Counted from the stretch's first letter, positions 1 to 8,684 are shown. The stretch: 64,000 nt of DNA from Kiloniellales bacterium (GCA_030066685.1 JASJBF010000033.1:1-64000), one strand, 5' to 3'. Made by a program: numbers and translations. Notes: a model not told the origin generated them from the sequence alone.

Positions 1-256
1 GTCCTCTGGGGGCGTCAGCGCCGCTCGCCGATGCGCCAGCATCGGCCGCGCGACGCTTCCTGCCCAGAGGACGGCAAAAGCGATCCTAGATATGACGAAC
101 TTAGGAACCACCACACTAGCTATGAGCGGTCATTCTGTGAGGGTGCATGTGGGCCTTTGCTCGGCAAAGGGCGCACCCTGATACCTGCCGAAGCTCGAAG
201 GCTGGATCCGGGTCCCCGAAGCTCTCGGCACCTTGCGCCATGAATGACAGACAATT
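1..256. other. Non-coding start of window
   Basis: No convincing gene. A 70-codon plus-strand frame at 31-243 has no recognisable domain and no good ribosome site. The stretch is the 3' flank of the minus-strand cytochrome gene that ends at 257. Confidence 0.5.
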
Positions 257-988
257 CTATGGTTTATTTACATGAATGAGCTGCTGGTAATAGTAAGCAA
301 TCGCCTTGATTTCATCACGAGACAATCCGGCGGCGACCGGCTGCATGATCTCGGCCTGATCTGTTCTCCGTGATTTATCCGCATAGGCCGCGAATTGTTG
401 TTGAATATAGATGCTGTTCTGACCCGCCAGACGGGGCCCCAACTCGGCATCGCCTTCGCCCGAAGCGCCATGACAACTCATACAGGCGGGAACCTCTTTC
501 TCGGGCACACCCTCTTGAGCGATGGCCTGTCCCTTCCGAAAACGGAGGTCCTTCTCCGCCAGCTTGGCGAGCTCATCGGCGGTTTTCACAGGCGGGGCGG
601 GATACGCGGCGAAGGTGCGGGCCATGAAATCGATGGTTTCCTCGTCCAGCATTGACGCAATCACGCCCATTTCCTCGTGAGGCCGGCGTCCGGACTTGTA
701 GTCGATGAGCGACTGCTTGAGATAGCCCTGCCGCATGCCCCGGAGGGCGGGCGTGCCGAACTGCACATCGGGGCCAAAATCAATGTCACCCCCCGCATGT
801 TCTCCATGGCACGCCAGGCACTTGGCTACTCTTGTCTGCGGATCTCGATGTGGCGAGAAATCCTGTGGATCGATCTGGATGTCTCCCACCATGACGGATT
901 GCGCGTGCCCGTATGGCGGAAAGAGGAACAACAGGGCGAGACATATCGTCCCAAGTCGAAGCGCAAAACCACCACATGCGAGTTTCAT
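257..988 (-). CDS. Di-haem cytochrome c (c4-like)
   Basis: This is a periplasmic electron carrier of 243 residues. An N-terminal signal peptide (about residues 1-30, ending GHAQ) is followed by two class I cytochrome c domains. Haem-binding motifs are CLACH at 57-61 and CMSCH at 169-173. The second domain carries the IMQPVAAGLS segment typical of cytochrome c4, with Met215 as likely axial ligand. The ATG at 988 is chosen because GGGAG lies five bases upstream and the signal peptide starts there. An in-frame ATG at 1000 is less well placed, and the longer upstream frame has no signal sequence. The redox partner is unknown. The flavin oxidase gene follows on the same strand but is too distant to prove an operon. 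Confidence 0.88.
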   Translation of the reverse strand: MKLACGGFALRLGTICLALLFLFPPYGHAQSVMVGDIQIDPQDFSPHRDPQTRVAKCLACHGEHAGGDIDFGPDVQFGTPALRGMRQGYLKQSLIDYKSGRRPHEEMGVIASMLDEETIDFMARTFAAYPAPPVKTADELAKLAEKDLRFRKGQAIAQEGVPEKEVPACMSCHGASGEGDAELGPRLAGQNSIYIQQQFAAYADKSRRTDQAEIMQPVAAGLSRDEIKAIAYYYQQLIHVNKP

Positions 989-1364
989 AGTTGCTCCCAT
1001 TCCTGCCGCGGAAAGACTACCAAAGCACCCGAATATGGACGTGAGCGCGCGACGATGAGTATAGGCTGTACAACGCCGTTTTGGACATCGCCGATGATAC
1101 GCTGCAGCGGATGCGTCGCCGCGGGTTGGTAGCTTTGGGTCACGAGCAGCCCATCGTGCTGTCTGTCTGGCAGTTCCGCTCAAGTGGGGGTGAAGCTGCT
1201 GTGGTTCGCTGATTGGCGGACATCGTACCGGGTCCGTCAACGTCAGATATGCTACTCGGTGACCGAGACGGCCGGCCCGTCTGAGAGCGGTTCAGACCCC
1301 GCCCGCATTGAATTCGTGTTCGGCGCCAGCCACTCGGGCGCAGCGCTATTGAATCCCAGTCGCG
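989..1364. other. Intergenic region, no gene seen
   Basis: This is 376 bases between two minus-strand genes. The open frames here are antisense or out-of-frame readings of the flavin oxidase. It presumably holds the cytochrome gene promoter, but no clear -35/-10 pair could be picked. Confidence 0.4.
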
Positions 1365-2843
1365 CTAGACCGTCGGCTTGATGTTGGCGTTCAGCCGGAA
1401 CAAATTGCCCGGGTCGTAGGTGTTCTTCAACTGCACCAGCCGGGGATAAGCCGGCCCGAAGTTCGCAACCGTCTTGCTCTCCGACTCCTCGCGCAGATTG
1501 TTGTAAAAGCCGTTCGTAAGAGGCTCGAAGGCCGTCCACCAGTCCTCGAGCGTACCGGTCCTGGCCTCGTCCTCCGCGGCATCGCTCCAGCTCACCGTGA
1601 TTCCGATCATGGTCTCGGCGCGCCGATGCGGCCAAGCCGTCGCATCCTCGGCGACCCGGGACACGGCGCCGCCGCAAGTGTTGAAATACAGCTCGTAACC
1701 GGGCAGCGGGCGGAAGCTCTCGACCAACGCGTCGACCAGGTCCTGTGTAAAGGTCGCCACCATGCCGGACTTGGCGTCGTAGCGGTTTCCGTGCGCGGAG
1801 GCTGCGTCGATTGCCGTCTGCGTGGCGATGTAGTCGACCATGCCAACAGCGTCCTCGGCCGGTTTGCCGAACTGGCGCAGCGGCGCCAACTCCTCCTCGC
1901 CGGCCACCGGATCACCGACATAGAGAATGTCCATGCCGACGATACCCCTCTCGTCATCGCCCCCGGAAACCATGAAGGGCGCCGCGTAGAGGTCGTCCGA
2001 CAAACCCGTCGCATACTCAGCCCAGAACTCCAGCACGTCACGTGCCTGAGAGATCGGCCAGATGACGCTGCCGGCGAGCAACTCCGGGCCTGCGGGATGC
2101 AGCGCGAACTCGAAAGCGGTTACGACTCCGAAGTTGCCGCCACCGCCGCGAATACCCCAGAACAGGTCAGCATTTTCCTCCGCGCTCACCCGTCGAATCT
2201 TTCCGTCTGCTGTCACCATGTCGGCGGAGAGCAGGTTGTCGATGGTCATGCCAAACTTGCGATTTAGCCGGCCGAAGCCGCCACTCAAGGTCAGGCCGCC
2301 AACGCCGATGTGGGAGACCACGCCAGTCGTCGTGGCCAGCCCGTGCGCTTGGCTCGCCCCGTCCAAGTCATGAAGCAGGGCGCCGCCGCCCACACGGGCA
2401 CGACGCCTTTGCGGGTCCACTTCGACACCGTTGATGCCTGACAGGTCTATCATCAGTCCGTCTTCGCAGGCTGATCTGCCAAAGAAGCTGTGGCCGCCGC
2501 CCCGAACCGCCGACAGCAAGCTTCGCTCGCGCGCAAAGTCGACAGCCTTGCTGACGTCATGAGTGTCCGCGCAACGGACAATCAGCGCCGGGTGGCGGTC
2601 GTGCCTGCCGTTCCAGACTTTCCGTACATCGTCGTAGCCCGGGCCGCCCTTGACCAGCAGTTCACCTTTCAAGGCTTCGGCGAATTCCTTGATCGCCGCT
2701 TTCTCGAGCACGGTCTCCTCGCCGGAAAGGGTAGCCGCTGGAAGGTCGGCTGAAGGCCGGGTCCCCGCCAAGATAGACCTGAAGGGAAGGCCCACCACCA
2801 TGCCCGTCGCAAAGGCGGACTGGCAAAAATGTCGTCTTTTCAT
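1365..2843 (-). CDS. Tat-exported FAD-linked oxidase (berberine bridge enzyme family)
   Basis: This 492-residue flavoprotein probably oxidises a sugar or alcohol-type substrate with oxygen or an acceptor; the substrate is unknown. The N-terminus has a twin-arginine-like signal (KRRHF, then a hydrophobic stretch), so the enzyme is probably exported folded. The FAD-binding PCMH domain spans about residues 80-260. RGGGHS has His118 in the place used for 8-alpha-histidyl FAD attachment. The C-terminus ends with the BBE signature YDPGNLFRLNANI. The Cys used for a second flavin bond in bicovalent members is absent: the segment reads GVVSHIGVGG. The start at 2843 has GGGAGG six bases upstream. A longer frame to 2933 lacks these features. 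Confidence 0.9.
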   Translation of the reverse strand: MKRRHFCQSAFATGMVVGLPFRSILAGTRPSADLPAATLSGEETVLEKAAIKEFAEALKGELLVKGGPGYDDVRKVWNGRHDRHPALIVRCADTHDVSKAVDFARERSLLSAVRGGGHSFFGRSACEDGLMIDLSGINGVEVDPQRRRARVGGGALLHDLDGASQAHGLATTTGVVSHIGVGGLTLSGGFGRLNRKFGMTIDNLLSADMVTADGKIRRVSAEENADLFWGIRGGGGNFGVVTAFEFALHPAGPELLAGSVIWPISQARDVLEFWAEYATGLSDDLYAAPFMVSGGDDERGIVGMDILYVGDPVAGEEELAPLRQFGKPAEDAVGMVDYIATQTAIDAASAHGNRYDAKSGMVATFTQDLVDALVESFRPLPGYELYFNTCGGAVSRVAEDATAWPHRRAETMIGITVSWSDAAEDEARTGTLEDWWTAFEPLTNGFYNNLREESESKTVANFGPAYPRLVQLKNTYDPGNLFRLNANIKPTV

Positions 2844-3326
2844 GGTGAACCTCCCTGCAAATGATCGAGCGTTGTGACCGAGCACGATCGACCAGATCCA
2901 GACCGACCCTTCGACCAAAGTCCGGAGAGGCAAATGGCCCCGGGTCCCTCTTGACCCGGGATGGCCAGCCGCCTTTGAGATTTGTTTCTTTTCAGCCGAG
3001 GACGAAGTGAGCGTTCAAACGCTGCTTGCCACCGCAACTGGGCTCATCCCCTTTGGACGATGCAGGCCAAAAGGCTACGCGTTGTTGCTCACGATCGCAA
3101 TTCCTCGTGCATCAATCACTTAGAAGTAGCGACCCTGTCGTGGCGCCCTGCGCGCACGCGTCATTTCCGCAAAGGGTCACGCCCGGAAGTGCGATCGCTC
3201 CGTCGCGCATGTCCGCTGTGTAGCCAAAACGAGACGACGGCGCCCTGAAACAAACCAGCGTTCATGATACAGCATGTTCATCTCCTGATGTTGCTGTCAG
3301 TTCCCTCAACTTTTTCCTGGCGCCGG
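2844..3326. other. Intergenic region, no gene seen
   Basis: Comparatively AT-rich sequence upstream of the flavin oxidase. Short frames on both strands have no domain signature. The region runs into an ABC-ATPase remnant on the plus strand. Confidence 0.4.
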
Positions 3327-3546
3327 CGCCAGCGGATCTGCATCGCCCGAGCGCTCGCCATGGAGCCCGAGGTGCAGATCGCCGACGAGGCGGTCTCGGC
3401 CCTCGACGTCTCGGTCCGGTGCTCGCGCTACTGGACGACGTTCGTGCCCGCTTCGACCTGGTTGGCCTCTTGATCACCCGTGACCTACGCGTCGCCGCCC
3501 CCGGCCGCGACTTCGAGTTCGGGCGGTTCGCTTCGCGGCGGCCTAA
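3327..3546 (+). pseudogene. Frameshifted fragment of oligopeptide ABC ATPase joined to GRDFEFGR repeat
   Basis: Frame one encodes [16 protein letters not shown], then [13 protein letters not shown]. This is the C-loop to Walker B/D-loop part of a DppD/DppF-type ATPase. After a shift near 3417 the match continues as [24 protein letters not shown], ending near 3493. The normal next element is the H-loop region. Here the frame instead runs into AAPGRDFEFGR and a stop. The same tail occurs at 6645-6694, and a related one at 4886-4932. The N-terminal half with the Walker A motif is missing, so this cannot make a working transporter ATPase. Confidence 0.7.
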
Positions 3547-3628
3547 CACCAAGGAGCGCTGTCGTTGGCCGCCTGACAGACTTGAATTGATTTTCGCGCT
3601 TAGGGCGCAGGGGTCTCGCTTCGATGGA

Positions 3629-4738
3629 TCAGCCTTCCGCTGTCCCGAGGTCCGAGTTGATGCGTTGGCGCAGTTCCTCTTCTTCCTCGCCGTGGAAGAA
3701 GGCGACCAGGACAAAGCGCCGCCCCTTGGTGACCGGCGTGGCCAAGTGCAGAAGCGAGCAACAAAACACGACGGCGCCACCCACGTCGGGAGCGTAGAGT
3801 TGCGGCCCGAACTCCGGAAAGCGCAAATAGCCGCCCTCGTACTCGTTGGTGTTGAGGTTGATCGTCATGGCGAAGCGCCGGTGTTCGGTGAGCCTGTTCG
3901 TGTTGTCGCGGTGCGCGGCGAAATAGCCGCCTTGGGCCGCATCATAACAACCGACGCGCGGCGTCTCGACTCGAGTGACGCGAAATCCGAAGCCCTTGAG
4001 CACTTCCGGCAGAAGCTGATGGCTGAGCGCCTCGAGCAGGTCGCGGCATTCCATCGAGTCTTCGGGAATCATGACGTCGCTACGCACCTTGGAGCGCTTG
4101 ACAATGTTCCCCCCGGATGCCTCCGAAGCGACCGTTCCCTCAATCCGATCGCCGGTTTCCCATAGGCGGATCAGCGTCCGACAATGCGCCTGGGTCAGGA
4201 CGCGAGGCAAGACCAACACAGGCGGCTGGGCTGTCAACACGGCCGGCCGCAGCACCTCCTTGCGTGCTTGCAGCCAAGTCAGCGCCCGGTCGCATTGACG
4301 CGCCACGTCTGGTTCGGCGAACACGGCTTCGAGTCGCAACAACGGATCGAAGACCAGGGTGCAGGGCCCCTGCGAGATGGCCGATCCCTGGCCCAGGCTG
4401 AGGGCCCGGGTCAATGCACCCTCGGCATCGCAGACCACCGGAAACGACAGTCCCAGCCGCTGGCCCAAGGCAGCGTTCTCGTGGTCCGGCCCGCCAGTCA
4501 CGGCGTAGATTCGAGCCTCCAAGCCGAGCAGGGCATCGGACAAAGCGCTCAGTCTGGCACAGCCGGCCGCCGCCGCATCCGGCGTGGCCGCGAGATGCAG
4601 GACCACCGGCCAGCCGAACAAATGGCTGTGATACAGCGAGATAACCCGGCCCTCGGGGAGGGTGAACACCAAATCATGCAGGCGCTCGCCGAGCGCGAGA
4701 GCACCTTGTTGTGCGGCAGGGTAGGTCTTCAGACGCAT
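3629..4738 (-). CDS. Peroxiredoxin-like / 2OG-Fe(II) dioxygenase (prolyl 4-hydroxylase-type) fusion
   Basis: The protein has 369 residues if the ATG at 4738 is used. Residues about 15-160 resemble an AhpC/redoxin fold (GERLHDLVF, later FPVVCDAEG). They lack the usual TxxC peroxidatic Cys near the start. Residues about 170-350 are a P4Hc dioxygenase domain. The iron ligands are visible as His276-x-Asp278 (AAHRDN) and His331 (LLHLATPV), and an Arg of the KGRR segment is placed to bind 2-oxoglutarate. A hydroxylated substrate cannot be guessed. Start choice is uncertain: in-frame ATGs also exist at 4765 and 4774, and none has a strong ribosome site. Confidence 0.82.
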   Translation of the reverse strand: MRLKTYPAAQQGALALGERLHDLVFTLPEGRVISLYHSHLFGWPVVLHLAATPDAAAAGCARLSALSDALLGLEARIYAVTGGPDHENAALGQRLGLSFPVVCDAEGALTRALSLGQGSAISQGPCTLVFDPLLRLEAVFAEPDVARQCDRALTWLQARKEVLRPAVLTAQPPVLVLPRVLTQAHCRTLIRLWETGDRIEGTVASEASGGNIVKRSKVRSDVMIPEDSMECRDLLEALSHQLLPEVLKGFGFRVTRVETPRVGCYDAAQGGYFAAHRDNTNRLTEHRRFAMTINLNTNEYEGGYLRFPEFGPQLYAPDVGGAVVFCCSLLHLATPVTKGRRFVLVAFFHGEEEEELRQRINSDLGTAEG

Positions 4739-4885
4739 CGCGCAGGCTCGAAGGATCAGACTCATTTCTAACATCGGTGTCCAGCGCGCGGCAAACGCCG
4801 TAGGGGCGTTTCGCAGGGTGGTGAGGTTTCGGATTCCCTTGAGGCGCCAGCGATCACCCCCGTCCAGGGTTCGGGAAACCATCGC

Positions 4886-4932
4886 CGCCCCCGGCCGCGG
4901 CTTCGAGTTCGGCCAGTTCGCGGCGGCTTAGG
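4886..4932 (+). repeat. GRDFEFGR-type short repeat, copy 2
   Basis: The core CCGGCCGCGgCTTCGAGTT differs by one base from the copies near 3500 and 6650. It is followed by an A/T-poor tail ending in GGCGGCTTAG. No ABC-ATPase sequence precedes this copy, so the repeat can exist alone. Confidence 0.6.
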
Positions 4933-5082
4933 CGGACGATCCCGTTCGGCCGCGGTGAGAGCGGGTCTCGATTGGACGGGACAACGCCATGGTCCTGCCC
5001 AATCGGGTGAATCCGGCCCAACTTAAGGGCCTGAAGTCCGCGCTCAACCAAATCCAACGCGCCGTGGATGTGTAACTATGCG

Positions 5083-5176
5083 CTCCAGCGCGTCCTGGCT
5101 ATCTCGAATCAAATCGGTGCTTTGCGCCTAATTTGATTCAGGCTTTAAAGCAGCGCGCTTTCCTTTGAACGCAGAT
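5083..5176. repeat. Degenerate intergenic palindrome
   Basis: GAATCAAAT (5106-5114) pairs perfectly with ATTTGATTC (5130-5138). Downstream AGCAGCGC...GAACGCAGATG resembles one arm of the palindrome at 7794-7833. It is probably a decayed member of the same family. Confidence 0.55.
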
Positions 5177-5472
5177 GAAAATTTCCGTCTACAGAGAGCT
5201 TCCGCCCGGAGATCAAACCAACCACGTGCTATGCTGCATCAGAGTTCGCCGCGCTTGAACCTGTCAGGCTGCCTTGGTCGCCGCAAATCATTGCCGAGTC
5301 GACAGTGGAAAAGAATGGAGAGAGTAAGTTTGACGGCCCCGCAGTTGCCGGCCATCATTCCTGTCTGCCGTGGAGCTTCTTGTGAGGCGCAAAGGTCCTC
5401 CGCGGCAATTTTTGCAGAGCAACACCTTGTCGACTTTTTGATTTGGTTTTTCACCGAGAGATCGGATTTGCC

Positions 5473-6561
5473 ATGACACAGCGTCAGGATTGGAATCTGG
5501 TCATGGTCGGCGCTCGCCGTGCGCGCCGCCATCTACCGAGATTGGGCACATCCCCGGAGCGTATCGACTGGGGAAAGATATCTGCCGCTCATCTGGATTC
5601 CGGCTACACAAGGCACGAGGTGTTCGGCGACTGGGAAGGTGGCGACAATTGGGTGTTCGACGGCCTAAATCTCCTTGAAGCCGACCAGCCTTCGGTCGAC
5701 CCGCTAGATTATGAAGGGAATCCCGGCCACGGCACGCGGACATGCAGCGTTCTCTGCGGCGTCGCAACGGAACCGACCGTGGGCAGCGAGGTCGGTGTAG
5801 CGCCGAGACTACCGATTGCCTCCTACCGAATCATCAACAGCGTTGTTCTCACTCCGGAGTCACAGCGGGAGCGTGTCGCAGCGGCCATTAACGATGCCAG
5901 AACGAAAAAGCATCAAGTGGTGAGCATGAGCCTCGGCACCCCCACCTTTCCGCCTTGGGCCAAGGGCGGCATGGGAAAGGCCGTCGACAGAGCTTATGAA
6001 GCCGGCATTATTATGGTGGCAGCGGGCGGACAGATCATCGACCGAATCACCTACCCTGGAAAATTCGAACGAACGATTGCGGTCGGTGGCGTGACAAGAC
6101 AGCGCCGAATTTGGTTCCGATATGAAAGGACCAAACAGATTGACGTCTGGGCCCCGGCCAAGGATGTTCTTCGCGCCGATGCGCAAAAAGACGACGATAT
6201 CGAAATGGCCAAGATTCTGCGTACTGAAGGCGACGATCCTGGATCGTCGTTCCTGAGCTCAAGCATGGGTAGCGGCAAGTTCGGCTCTGGGGCAGGCACC
6301 TCCTACGCAACCGTTCACGTCGCCGCCGCTGCCGCAATGTGGCTTCGGGCGCGGGATACCGATATCGGCCAAGCCTATGATGAACCCTGGCAGCGCGTCG
6401 AAGCATTTCGTTGGCTGCTCAAGTCGACGGCAAACAAGGTCAATGGCGAACAGCCAAGGGAGAAAACGGGGATCCTTGACATAAACGCTCTGATTGAGGC
6501 GAAACTGCCGAAAGCTGATCGGCTCAAGAAGGCGGCGCCAGATAAGGATAGATGGGGCTGA
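5473..6561 (+). CDS. Subtilisin-like (S8) serine peptidase with altered oxyanion position
   Basis: The protein is 362 residues with no signal peptide, so it is probably cytoplasmic. The catalytic triad is readable: Asp42 (AAHLDSG), His86 (GNPGHGTRT) and Ser277 (GAGTSYAT). The oxyanion-hole Asn, normally in an AAGN motif, is replaced: residues 182-187 read VAAGGQ, giving Gly186. The usual Pro after GTSMAT is also Val. A long insertion (about 210-265) sits before the Ser block. The ATG at 5473 gives a compact N-terminus; a TTG at 5443 is possible. No neighbouring inhibitor or substrate gene is obvious. The gene lies in an AT-richer stretch flanked by repeat remnants, which suggests acquisition. 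Confidence 0.82.
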   Translation: MTQRQDWNLVMVGARRARRHLPRLGTSPERIDWGKISAAHLDSGYTRHEVFGDWEGGDNWVFDGLNLLEADQPSVDPLDYEGNPGHGTRTCSVLCGVATEPTVGSEVGVAPRLPIASYRIINSVVLTPESQRERVAAAINDARTKKHQVVSMSLGTPTFPPWAKGGMGKAVDRAYEAGIIMVAAGGQIIDRITYPGKFERTIAVGGVTRQRRIWFRYERTKQIDVWAPAKDVLRADAQKDDDIEMAKILRTEGDDPGSSFLSSSMGSGKFGSGAGTSYATVHVAAAAAMWLRARDTDIGQAYDEPWQRVEAFRWLLKSTANKVNGEQPREKTGILDINALIEAKLPKADRLKKAAPDKDRWG

Positions 6562-6694
6562 TCACCGACCAGGCCGTCGCGGCCCTTGACGCCTCGGTCC
6601 AGGCGCAAGCGCGGTCGATGCTGGACGACCCGCGCGCCTTCTTCGGCGCCGACGCCGGCCGCGACTTCGAGTTCGGTCGCGAGCGGCCTAAAGT
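6552..6694 (+). pseudogene. ABC-ATPase fragment plus GRDFEFGR repeat, copy 3
   Basis: Immediately after the subtilase gene, and overlapping its stop, the frame reads ITDQAVAALDASVQAQ followed by ARSMLDDPRAFFG. This is a degenerate version of the [15 protein letters not shown]-loop region of oligopeptide ABC ATPases. It then enters the same GRDFEFGR tail seen at 3494-3546. Only about 30 codons of the ATPase remain. Confidence 0.6.
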
Positions 6695-6890
6695 GCGGTC
6701 TGAAGGCCGGACCGGCGATGCCGCGCCGTTGTCCACCTTTGGGTGCAAGCCCGACCCTCCGCAAAGCACGTGAGAGCCGCCGAGCCTGGCCGAGGCCGGT
6801 GGCTGCCACCGGCACGCGCTTTACCGAACTTCCGCCGCTGACCTATCATCTCCCTACGCGCTTTTTGCCGCCAACGGAGGAGGTCGAGGA
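6695..6890. other. Intergenic region before the VWA gene
   Basis: No gene is seen. GC content rises here to the level of the following region, so it marks the edge of the AT-richer block. It ends with the strong GGAGGAGG site of the next gene. Confidence 0.4.
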
Positions 6891-7778
6891 ATGCGGCGTC
6901 GGGTCTCACGGCGGCACTTCGGTCCAGCCATGCCTCCGTCCTCCGAGCCAGGCAGAGGGCGGCGTTTGCAGTTTCTCATCCACGCCGCCATCGCCCTCTG
7001 CGCCGGTCTCTGGCTGCCGGCAAGCGGCGCGGCGGTCGAGCGCCCGGTCGACCTGGAGCTAGTGCTGGCGGTCGACGTCTCCGGCAGCATCGACATCGAG
7101 GAGGCCGTCCTGCAGCGCCAGGGCTATGTCCAGGCCCTGCGGCACCCCTCCGTCGTCGAGGCGATCGAGCACGGCCGGCTCGGGCGCATCGCGGTCACCT
7201 ACGTGGAGTGGGCCGGGAACCACTTCCAGAACATCGTGGTCGACTGGCGCGAGATCTCCGACGCGCGCAGCGCCGCCGCCTTCGCCGAGACGCTGGAGCG
7301 CCGGCCCGTTACGACCGAGCTCTGGACCTCGATCAGCACCGCGATCGACTTCGCGGCCCTGAGCTTCGCGGACAACGGCTTTCGCGGCCGGCGGCGCGTG
7401 ATCGACATCTCCGGCGACGGTCCCAACAACCGGGGCGACCACGTGGTCGTGGCGCGCGACCGGGCCCTGGCCGAGGACATCGTCATCAACGGCCTGGCCA
7501 TCATCAACGGCCGGCCCGGCCGCTACGGCTATCCGCCGCTGCCCAACCTGGACCTCTACTACGAGGACTGCGTCATCGGCGGGCAGAACGCCTTCGTCGT
7601 GGTGGCGGAGGGCTTCGGCGACTTCGGCCGCGCCATCCTGCGCAAGATGCTGCTGGAGATCGCCGGCCGGTCGCCGCCGGCCCGCCTCCTGCGGCCCGCC
7701 CAGGACCGGCCGCGCCCGCCCTGCAACGCCGGCGAGCTCCAGCTGCGGAACTGGAGCCCCGAGTACGACGACTACTGA
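6891..7778 (+). CDS. DUF1194 / von Willebrand factor A-like secreted protein
   Basis: The protein has 295 residues. An Arg-rich N-terminus is followed by a hydrophobic signal segment (about 28-48, ending ASGAA). The remaining sequence matches the DUF1194 family, whose fold is VWA-like. The MIDAS motif DVSGS is at 62-66, and a later DISGDGPNN block is typical of the family. The role is unknown; VWA domains bind partners through a divalent metal. GGAGGAGG lies a few bases before the ATG. A palindromic repeat follows the stop codon, and the gene appears to be transcribed alone. Confidence 0.87.
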   Translation: MRRRVSRRHFGPAMPPSSEPGRGRRLQFLIHAAIALCAGLWLPASGAAVERPVDLELVLAVDVSGSIDIEEAVLQRQGYVQALRHPSVVEAIEHGRLGRIAVTYVEWAGNHFQNIVVDWREISDARSAAAFAETLERRPVTTELWTSISTAIDFAALSFADNGFRGRRRVIDISGDGPNNRGDHVVVARDRALAEDIVINGLAIINGRPGRYGYPPLPNLDLYYEDCVIGGQNAFVVVAEGFGDFGRAILRKMLLEIAGRSPPARLLRPAQDRPRPPCNAGELQLRNWSPEYDDY

Positions 7779-7793
7779 GCGCGGCGACCGCCC

Positions 7794-7898
7794 TAGAGCA
7801 GCCTGCGTTCATTCGAACGCAGATGAGCTGCTCTATCTATATGGAATAGATCGAATTATCTGCGCTCAATTGAGTCCAATTGAGCGCAGTTTGATCTA
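7794..7898. repeat. Double intergenic palindrome (TAGAGC family)
   Basis: The first hairpin pairs AGAGCAGC with GCTGCTCT, enclosing CTGCGTTC and GAACGCAG (7795-7833). The second has perfect 13-base arms CTGCGCTCAATTG (7860-7872) and CAATTGAGCGCAG (7877-7889), flanked by TAGATC and GATCTA. The unit is the reverse complement of the element at 13078-13150. It may also act as a terminator for the DUF1194 gene, although no T-run follows. Confidence 0.85.
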
Positions 7899-8152
7899 GT
7901 CCGGCGCAGCGGCGGCAGCAGGGGCCGAGATCTGATACACTCTCCAACATCGACGTTCGTTGGATGATGGACCGACCGTGCCGCGCGCGAGCCTGTTGCG
8001 GCGCCTGCACCGGCTATCGTCCCGTGCAGGCTCTCCGGCCCGATGGCCGGTCCCGTCGAGCGCCGGTCGGTGACCGGCCCTCGGGGACCCGGCGTCGCGG
8101 TTTCGTCTGATGGCACCGGCGGCACGCTCGGCCATCCGGAAGGAGGTCTGCC
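7899..8152. other. Intergenic region, no gene seen
   Basis: Sequence between the palindromes and the GYD gene. Frames on both strands lack domain signatures. A GGAAGGAGG ribosome site is present just before 8153. Confidence 0.4.
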
Positions 8153-8446
8153 GTGACCATCTACATCATGCTGGCCAACTGGACCGAGCAGGGCGTTCGC
8201 GCCATCAAGGACTCGCCCCGCCGTCTCGACGTCGCCAAGACGGCGCTTCGGGACATGGGCGGCGAGTTCAAGTCGGTCTTCATGACCATGGGCGACTACG
8301 ACCTGATCGCCGTCTACGAGGCGCCGGACGACGCCGTGGCGGCGCGCTTCACCTTGCAGGTCGCGCGCCTCGGGAACATCCGGACCCGGACCTTGAAGGC
8401 CTTTCCCGAGGCGGCCTACCGGGAGATCATCGCCTCCCTCGGCTAG
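8153..8446 (+). CDS. GYD domain protein
   Basis: A 97-residue GYD-family protein (a small ferredoxin-like, dimeric alpha/beta fold) of unknown function. Family features are the N-terminal YIMLANWTEQGV strand, the regularly spaced GGEFKSVFMTMGDYDLI core that names the family, and the C-terminal TLKAFPE. It starts with GTG at 8153, preceded by GGAAGGAGG at ideal distance. It stands alone between a palindrome and the GFA gene. Confidence 0.9.
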   Translation: MTIYIMLANWTEQGVRAIKDSPRRLDVAKTALRDMGGEFKSVFMTMGDYDLIAVYEAPDDAVAARFTLQVARLGNIRTRTLKAFPEAAYREIIASLG

Positions 8447-8684
8447 GGCCCGTCCCGATCAGACGGGTGTTGCGGTCTCGGGCCTCGGCATCTCTTCGAA
8501 ATGCGGGTCGTGCCAGCCAAAGCTGGGGAGAGAGCGACGAGGCCTGCCAAGGACCCGTCGCTTGTGCTCGAAGCTTCGTCGAGAACGGGACGCCGGAGGA
8601 TTTCTCGCCTGTCTAGGATGAAGTGAGCCGCTAGGCTAGGCGGGGCTCGGACGTCTCTCTTGCGGTCCGGCTACAGGTGGCGAA

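Larger units (their letters stand above)
4739..5472. other. Intergenic region with two repeat remnants
   Basis: There is no gene. It contains the GRDFEFGR-type repeat copy at 4886-4932 and a degenerate TAGAGC-family palindrome at 5083-5176. The 3' part is AT-rich and probably includes the subtilase promoter, but no clear promoter motif was assigned. Confidence 0.5.

Noticed and set aside
31-243. 70-codon plus-strand frame at the window start
   Set aside because: No ribosome site, no domain, unusual composition with many Arg and Pro. Probably non-coding.
7778-7900. Intrinsic terminator for the DUF1194 gene
   Set aside because: Hairpins are strong, but no T-run follows and the same sequence occurs elsewhere in both orientations. 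It is better described as a repeat, with termination as a possible secondary role.
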